Shown here: positions 55,128-64,000 of the stretch, piece after piece
Layout: each line of letters opens with the position of its first letter
How positions within the stretch are numbered: position 1 is the first letter of the stretch
NCBI RefSeq assembly: GCF_029867415.1
Contig: NC_081183.1
Coordinates: 143,421,097-143,485,096, forward strand
DNA length: 64,000 nt
Source of the DNA: Vicia villosa
Taxonomy: Eukaryota; Streptophyta; Magnoliopsida; Fabales; Fabaceae
Reading direction: 5' to 3'
Notes under the pieces: generated by a model
What the model was told of the DNA's origin: nothing
Seen by the model: the letters and a program-made list of their open reading frames with translations, nothing else
Databases searched by the model: none
Position numbers and translations under genes: made by a program

Positions 55128-56541
55128 ACAAGCTCATGTGAGAAAAGGAAGAAAAAGAGGTAGAAATGGAGTAAAAATAGAACAAAATATAAAAGAAAAG
55201 GGAGGAGGTGAAGGAATGAAGAGGAAAAGGTACAAAGCCCAAAGGCCCAATTGGCCCGCGGCGAAAAGCCCAACGGCCCAATTGGCCCGCGACGAGCGCC
55301 TGCCGGTCGGCACTCTCTAGCCCCTGCCGGTCGGCACACACCATACCATGCCGGTCGGCGCCCTCCCCCTCCTACTGGTCGGCATGTTCCTTTATTTAGT
55401 GTGTGACGTGAGTCACACACTCACGCCCAGAAAGAAACGTTCGTCAAGCCCTGGTTTCTCTCCACCTATTTCTCCTCCGAAAAGTCTGTTACTGAGACGG
55501 AAGCAGCTAAATCTCCTCCTATATTTTCTCAACCTAGCTGAACCCGAGCAATATAAATACTCAGCATTAATCAGAAAAGGGGACGACTCCTCTACTCTTT
55601 TCGGCAGAGCTTTTTCTTGTTAGTTCTTAGGCAGTTTTTCTACCATGTAAAAGTGGTAGTTTCTCACATTGAGGAACTACCACACCATTAAATTTAGTTT
55701 CTGTTTCCTTTCATTACTCGAAGATAATTTCAGAAGTTAATTCCAGTTTCTTTTATTTCATCATTTACAGGTTTCATTTTATGCTTTCTTATTATTTTCA
55801 TTTACCGTCGTTAATTTAATCGCCCCTGTTTAATTTGTTTACGCTTAATTCCATGTCCGGCTAAAGTTGTTTTGAGTCCGGTGTGTGAGGACCGTCGTCT
55901 CCGACGGGACTCGGTAATTATTGTGTTGGTTTAAATTATTATTATTAATTTATATTTCGGTTTATGTTTTTAATATTAATTTAGGTAACCTTGTCACGGG
56001 AGTGAAAGATTACCTACCACGATTTCGTCACGAGAGTGAGAGATCTATTAAGGTTCGAACCGGCACTGCGAGAGCGTGGGGTCGAACCAGATAGTAAAAA
56101 CTAGGCATTAATCCGAAACACAACGAGAGCGCTTTAGGATTAATTAGAACTTGTTTAGTTTTCAAACCACGTTCCTTGATTTAAGTGGGCGAGCGAGAGC
56201 AATATCCTACGGTTGAAGAGCGTGACTTTATTCAAAACCACGAGAGTGTGAGGTTTAGTCTTTAAGCTAATATTTTCTACTAAATATGTTTTTAACATTT
56301 TTATAAGCCAACGAATTACAGAGTTCCTGAAGTACGCGGAATCACATTCCAGTCTCTCTTCTCCTATATTTATCTTAATCTTAGTTTTATTTCAATTTTA
56401 GTTCTTGGGTTCCCCTTAATCAAACATTCATTAGCCTTAGCTTTACAAAGTAACAATAGATTACAGTTGGTTGTCATTGGTCTCTGTGGTTCGACAATCT
56501 TTTATATTACTTCGATATATTCGTGCACTTGCGGACGCATC
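55128..56541 (+). repeat. LTR-like cargo inside the inverted-repeat element
   Basis: Sequence from about 55128 (TGTTTACAAGCTC) to 56541 (CACTTGCGGACGCATCA) has an AATATAAATAC TATA-like stretch (about 55549). Its 3' half has the GTCTCTGTGGTTCGACAATC style seen at the ends of plant LTRs. Ends were not confirmed by a target duplication and no primer site was identified, so a solo LTR is only a suggestion. Confidence 0.35.
55290..55386. repeat. TGCCGGTCGGC repeats
   Basis: Four copies of a (T/A)(G/C)(C/T)GGTCGGC core occur within 100 bp inside the inverted-repeat element. Two ATTGGCCCGCG words lie just upstream (about 55246 and 55280). This is a GC island in AT-rich DNA. Confidence 0.75.
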
Positions 56542-56680
56542 AGTATTTATACCAGAATCTATCTATTAATTAACGTCTCTTAAAATTTAAGTAAAATCTG
56601 AGACATTCATTTTAAATCATACGGTTATTATTAAAAGTTCTCAGTTATCATAATAACTAAAGTTCTCATTTGAACGTCCC

Positions 56681-57681
<1,001 letters not shown>

Positions 57682-57713
57682 ATACCCGTGCGAACGCACG
57701 GGTATTCCGCTAG
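57682..57713 (+). mobile_element. Helitron-type 3' terminus
   Basis: A perfect 11-bp stem (ATACCCGTGCG with its complement, loop AA) is followed four bases later by CTAG and then T. A subterminal hairpin before CTRR inserted at A|T is the hallmark of Helitron 3' ends. The 5' TC end was not located and no Rep/helicase ORF is present, so this is a non-autonomous or partial copy. Confidence 0.7.
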
Positions 57714-57933
57714 TTCATAGTAAAATCATATAAATGATTGTTAACATATTCAATACAATTCAATTTATTATTTTAATGCCATTTAATATTCTAATTGAGT
57801 TAGTTGTCGTTGGTTATGGAGAGCACAACATGTTATAGCTACCGTCACATAGATGCATTCCAACGGTGGTGAATTATAAATACGGTCAACTCTAATAAAT
57901 CAAAGCTTTAATTTATTGCATTAAAATTGCTTT

Positions 57934-58425
57934 GAGTCATCCACATCACTAGCATTGATTCACGCCAGGATTCACTTCCACTCCCTCCACCGAGCCAATC
58001 AGGCTCTGATACCACTTGTTACTGGGAGCGTCAAAAGTGTTAATGGGCCAAACGTTGGAGATCCAAGAGATCTTAGCGCCTCATATTCATCCAAAACCTT
58101 AAGGTAAATGGGGGTATGAGTCGTCTCTCTTATAAATCCTACATTTACACATTTCCTAATCGAAGTGGGACTTTAACACTTTCACATTTGAAACCCAAGA
58201 ATCTTCTCCACAAGTGTGAGTCATCCACATCACTAGCTTTGATCCACACTTCCGCTCCCCCATCGAGCTAACCAGGGCTCTGATATCACTTTGTTGGGGA
58301 GTCCTGAGAGTATCAAAAGTGTTAATGGGCTAAATGTACATGATTCAAGAGACATTGTCACCACATACTACCAAAATCTTAAGATAATTGGGGGTATGGG
58401 TCACCTCTCATATAAATAAAATTTT
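57934..58425 (-). mobile_element. TRIM-like short LTR element, two repeats
   Basis: A 162-bp LTR-like unit (58017-58178; minus strand TGTTAAAGTCCCACTTCG to CCCAGTAACA) is followed on the minus strand by AGTGGTATCAGAGC, the initiator-tRNA-Met primer site. A second copy has the primer site with one change (58277-58290) and an LTR from 58292 to about 58425, truncated. The short internal pieces (57934-58002, 58218-58276) share GAGTCATCCACATCACTAGC. No coding sequence exists, as expected of TRIMs. Confidence 0.8.
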
Positions 58426-59040
58426 GATATAAATAATTTAAAGACTACTTTTAGAGATTTAAAAAAAATGATAAGTTAAATATGTTCTATTTTCTTCTTT
58501 TTCGTTAAATATAGCTCTTTTTAAAAACTAGCCAAAATTGTTTTTACCTATCAACATAAAAAATATTTGTTTACCAAAATTTCAAAAGCTTACACAAACA
58601 TAAATATCGTGGTATAATTGGGAGAGACCTTGAGAGCAGGGTGAGGGCTTACATTTAGTCCATAATCCTTCCCAAGTAACCCTTTCATGAGTTCAAGCGT
58701 CCCCATATTGGATCAAGCGTCCCTTTTTCAAATATGTCACCAGTGACCTGAGAGTCCTTGCCCATAATTTACAATCATGCGTAGAAAATATATCTGGTCA
58801 ACGAACATGACATTAAGGGTCGTGGGATTCAACTATGCTCTCAGTGTTTAAGGGAACCAACCACCCTTTTTCGAAGTGCTTACAATATCATAGGGAGACT
58901 GAGATCTAAGCCCATGGGGTTATAAATAACTTGATATAATGACATACTAACCTAATGAACAACACATAGACAATTGCTTTTTACTTAACGTGAGTTAGCT
59001 CTCAATACCACAACAATTTTAAAGAATTACGAGACTTTGC
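58426..59040. other. Non-coding stretch, nothing recognised
   Basis: No ORF, element end or RNA gene was recognised. AAGCGTCCC occurs twice (about 58693 and 58717). It may be the tail of the decayed copia copy to the right. Confidence 0.4.
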
Positions 59041-59990
59041 ACACTTGCTACTACTAGTGACCCTTTGTTGATCTTACGCAAGCCATAACTATTAAAGAAA
59101 GTGTAATAACCTTCAATATCTAAGGCTTTGACCGAAATCAAGTTGAGACGAATCATAGGAACTTGTCTCACATTTTTCGATTGAAACTTGCATTCAACAC
59201 AATTTTTAACGCAAACATCTCAGCTATAAACCATTTCACAAACTCCATCATTTCTCATTTTTACCGTTCCAAAATCACCAATAGTATAAGATGAGAAGAA
59301 ATCACGTCTAAGAGTAACACAATATGATATACTTCAATTAATAATCCAAGTTGAATCTTAATAGACAAGATTTATGGAATTATCATCATAAATAAAGTAG
59401 ACATCACTATCACGTGCAACTATTGTTATTCCCATATCATTTTTCTTCTTATTGTATTTATCTCATTTATTTGAATACTTTCTTTTGAGAAACCTGCAAT
59501 TATCTTGTGTCCCATGTTGTCACAATTGTAGCATATAATTTTTTTTATAGTTCTTGACTTTTCATGATTCTTAAATTCATCACGCTTATGAAAATTCATG
59601 GTTTTTCCTTTCCCTCGTGACTCTGTAACAAGGGCTTCAGACTGATTAGGAGTAACAATCCAACCACTCTCCTTTCTTATAACTTATTCATTAAGCGTGG
59701 TATCTTTAAGTGTTGACATTTTCAACTTTCCATTTGGAGTTGAATTAGTAAGTGACACAATAAGAACTTTTCATTAATCATCATTCAACTTAATATAGTA
59801 ATTGCCAACTAATTTACAGTATTCGAAAACACACTTATGCTCTGCCATTAAGACACCATCCTTGTATTTCATATTAACCAATTTTTGAATCAAACGTGTG
59901 TTATTTTTTGCACGCTCTTGCACTCATACAACTCTTTCAATTTATTTCATAATTGATCAGTTTCAGTTTCAACATGTGAATATATTGAAG
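59041..59990 (-). pseudogene. Decayed copia (TNT1-like) gag-protease remnant
   Basis: On the minus strand, pieces of Gag (HKCVFEYCKLVGNYYIKLND), a CCHC knuckle CYNCDNMGHK near 59520-59550 and the protease start can be read in shifting frames. The protease reads WIIN-stop-SISYCVTLRRDFFSSY, where W(I/V)LDTGAS.H.T.RRDWF is usual, so the DTG active site is lost. VPMIRLNLISVKALDIEGYY continues the pre-integrase region. Many stops and frameshifts indicate an old fragment unrelated to the Sireviruses. Confidence 0.75.
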
Positions 59991-60131
59991 TCCAATCACT
60001 GTCTCATTATACACTCAAGTCCAATCGTTGTCTAATTTTTCTCCATTTAAAATGAAAAAAAAATCAAATAATAATCCAAACAAATTGATATTTTAAAAAC
60101 AAAAATATTTTTCTCAAACTTGTGCAATTTA

Positions 60132-60340
60132 TTTATTTTATTTTTTGATAAACAAGAGGGCCGAAGCCCAAGAACAGAAAAACTATGCAACAACTACTCT
60201 ATAAATAGATAAACCAAGAGAATCCTTTTGAAGAAGAGTCTTGAGAAAATCAGGAGCCTCATCGAGAAACTTATAATCAAGCTTTAATTGCCTCCCAATC
60301 TTAGCTAGCTCATCAGCAACACAATTAAATAACAGAAAAA
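60132..60340 (-). mobile_element. 209-bp 5'-truncated LINE end with 12-bp target duplication
   Basis: TTGTGCAATTTA occurs at 60120-60131 and 60341-60352, flanking the insertion exactly. On the minus strand the insert encodes the last 48 residues or so of an L1 RNase H domain (NCVADELAKIGRQL, stop at 60183-60185). The hairpin GGGCTTCGGCCCTC and an A/T-rich tail follow. It is an unrelated, much shorter copy than the LINE at 50411. Confidence 0.88.
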
Positions 60341-60352
60341 TTGTGCAATTTA

Positions 60353-61800
60353 AACCGATAATAATAATAATAATAACAAAAAATTAAATAACAAAGATAT
60401 TGTAAAGATAATTTTATCTATAATATTTTTGACGATTCTTAAATGTCAATATTTTTTTAGAATTTTATAAATAAAAATAAATTTTAAATTTTAAATTTTA
60501 AATTTAAATAATTAAAAAATTAAAAGAATAGTAGAAAATATAAATCTTACAACAATATAGAAAAAAATCAATTTAATTTGTAGTGTTTTTGACCATTTTT
60601 AAGGATTAGTTTGTTTCAGCTATAAAAAAATAATTTTTTTTATTTTTTTTAAAATAGATTTTGCAAAATTGTTTTTCAAAATATTACAAGTTTTTTTATA
60701 TTTATTTTTTTAAAATTGAAACACTAATTTTGATATCCTATAACATAAATATACATTTTTAAAGACCAAAATCTAGTTAAAATCGCAATTTTTTCAAAAA
60801 GTTGTATTTCAAAATTGATTTTTATGAAAATCTATTTGAAATAACATCAAAAGTAAGTGATTTTTTAAAATTTTGATATCTAAAAAAAATTTCTTTAAAA
60901 AGATAAAATACTTAAAATAACATTTTAAGAATAACTATTCAAACCAAATTTTTATTTGAAGCTTTTATAAAAAGTTTCTTTGTAAATTTTTTTTAGACGA
61001 AATTTTGTAACACTATAAAAATTATTTTTTTAAAAAGACAACAAACGGACCCTAAATGTCAAGAATTTTTTAGAGATTAGATTATCGAGACGGTGAACCC
61101 GAACTTTATGATCAAATCATCTGATTTTATTTGAGTAAAGCCATAAGGTTCAATGAATATCTCTCCAATAACATAATCGGTTTTTAAAACTTTGTATTAG
61201 TATATAAACCATTATGTGTAGTTGGACTTGAGACTTTATAAACAAAATAATTTGACATTTGCCAATAATTAAGACAAGTAACACAATCTTGAGATCTGTC
61301 AGTTTCTAATAAGCAACTAAGTTAATTAGATAGAAACATCAGAATTAAGAAATGAACAAAGAAGAAAAAGGAGGGTTTATATAAACAAAACAATTTACAT
61401 TTTTATTTCGTTGAATAAGGTCATAAAGAACTACAAACTTGATGCATTAATAATATAAGAGCAATTTCAAACACAACAAACCATGTCCACATCTTATTCC
61501 CATATTAAATATATTACTGAGTAGGATGTATTGCTCCTCTAGTTCCTGCAGATAAGGTGCTGTAAAACTCAGTAATGAGTTTTGCCAATATCTTATCAAT
61601 AGCATTTTGACATATTTCTGGCCCTTGGGGCCAATATAATACCAAGAATTATATTTCAACAGAAAAATGAAACAACAAATCAATTAACTATGCACACAAA
61701 TATAAACAAATAGTCAGTTTAAGTCGAAGATTTAAAATAGGCCATTATACAATTATCTGATTTAATCAACCCACGACAAACGTATATACTTTCATATATC
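60353..61800. other. AT-rich intergenic DNA beside the RAB2 gene
   Basis: No gene was recognised. A short minus-strand ORF at 61447-61683 has no recognisable domain; the area may include the 3' untranslated or downstream region of the Rab gene. Confidence 0.5.
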
Positions 61801-61873
61801 CAAACCCAAAAGAGAAGAGAGTACATAAAGAACTACATTTGAAACAAACAGGTTGCAATATGTTTGTTTTACT
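61801..61873 (-). other. Probable RAB2 3' untranslated region
   Basis: Sequence directly after the TGA at 61874-61876. The length of the UTR and the polyadenylation site cannot be set from sequence alone. Confidence 0.5.

Positions 61874-64000
<2,127 letters not shown>

Larger units (their letters stand above)
54893..56680. mobile_element. 1.8-kb element with ~97-bp terminal inverted repeats
   Basis: The left end (54893-54989) and the inverted right end (56584-56680) both read GGGACGT..TCAAATGAGAAC, then CTTTAGTTATTATGA, GAACTTTTAATAATAACCGT and CTCAGATTT. They differ by a few substitutions and one short indel. Both ends lie in TA-rich DNA, so a target duplication cannot be defined. The long inverted repeats suggest a non-autonomous Mutator-like DNA transposon, but the superfamily is not proven. 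No transposase is present. The interior is GC-richer than its surroundings and LTR-like, with cassettes such as CACGAGAGTGAGAG and a CACTTGCGGACGCATCA end. Confidence 0.75.

Noticed and set aside
61447..61683. 78-codon minus-strand ORF downstream of RAB2
   Set aside because: No recognisable domain, and it lies past the conserved Rab C-terminus; possible UTR or intergenic sequence.

Overview
The window is nuclear DNA from a plant, most likely a papilionoid legume of the Ogre-rich Fabeae group (pea, vetch, Lathyrus) or a close relative. The signs are very long Ogre-type LTRs with the tRNA-Arg-type primer site TGGCGACTCTGCTGGGGA, SIRE/Maximus-type copia elements, an Athila element, plant L1 LINEs and a plant RAB2 (RABB1) gene. 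The genus is inferred, not proven. There are no bacterial genes, CRISPR arrays or rRNA genes.

Layout. Bases 1-50,275 are a nested stack of LTR retrotransposons. A Sirevirus-type copia element (copia-A, minus, 1-6445) sits inside the 5' LTR of a second copy (copia-B, plus, 6446-24464). Copia-B lacks RT and RNase H but keeps an envelope-like gene. That gene is split by a young Athila element (minus, 13538-21661) flanked by the 5-bp duplication GTGGG. Copia-B itself lies in the LTR of an Ogre-like element (Ogre-1, plus, 24465-26332). Ogre-1's gag start is interrupted by a third copia copy (copia-C, plus, 26333-30611). Copia-C is cut in its integrase by a minus-strand Ogre LTR (Ogre-2, 30612-33681), which is cut by another (Ogre-3, 33682 to about 40101). 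A 100-bp assembly gap (40102-40201) follows, where the orientation flips. Ogre-4 (plus) then gives the end of RNase H, integrase, a repeat-rich 3' region and a roughly 6.4-kb LTR (43887 to about 50275).

Bases 50,276-61,800 are an older, AT-rich graveyard. It holds a 5'-truncated LINE with an intact RNase H domain, several tandem duplications, a 1.8-kb element with about 97-bp terminal inverted repeats and LTR-like cargo, a (TA)n tract, a Helitron 3' terminus, a TRIM-like element, a decayed copia gag-protease remnant and a second LINE end with a 12-bp target-site duplication.

Bases 61,874-63,293 hold the only host gene recognised: the last four coding exons of a Rab2/RABB1 small GTPase on the minus strand. 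Its first exons lie beyond the right edge.

How the parts relate. None of the retroelements looks fully autonomous here. Copia-A and copia-C carry nonsense codons, copia-B lacks RT/RNase H, and Athila lacks RT, RNase H and integrase although its two LTRs are nearly identical. Athila therefore probably moved recently with enzymes supplied in trans. All three copia copies share a gag/pol arrangement in which protease lies in the +1 frame. The Sirevirus envelope-like gene has a promoter-like TATA/pyrimidine layout of its own.
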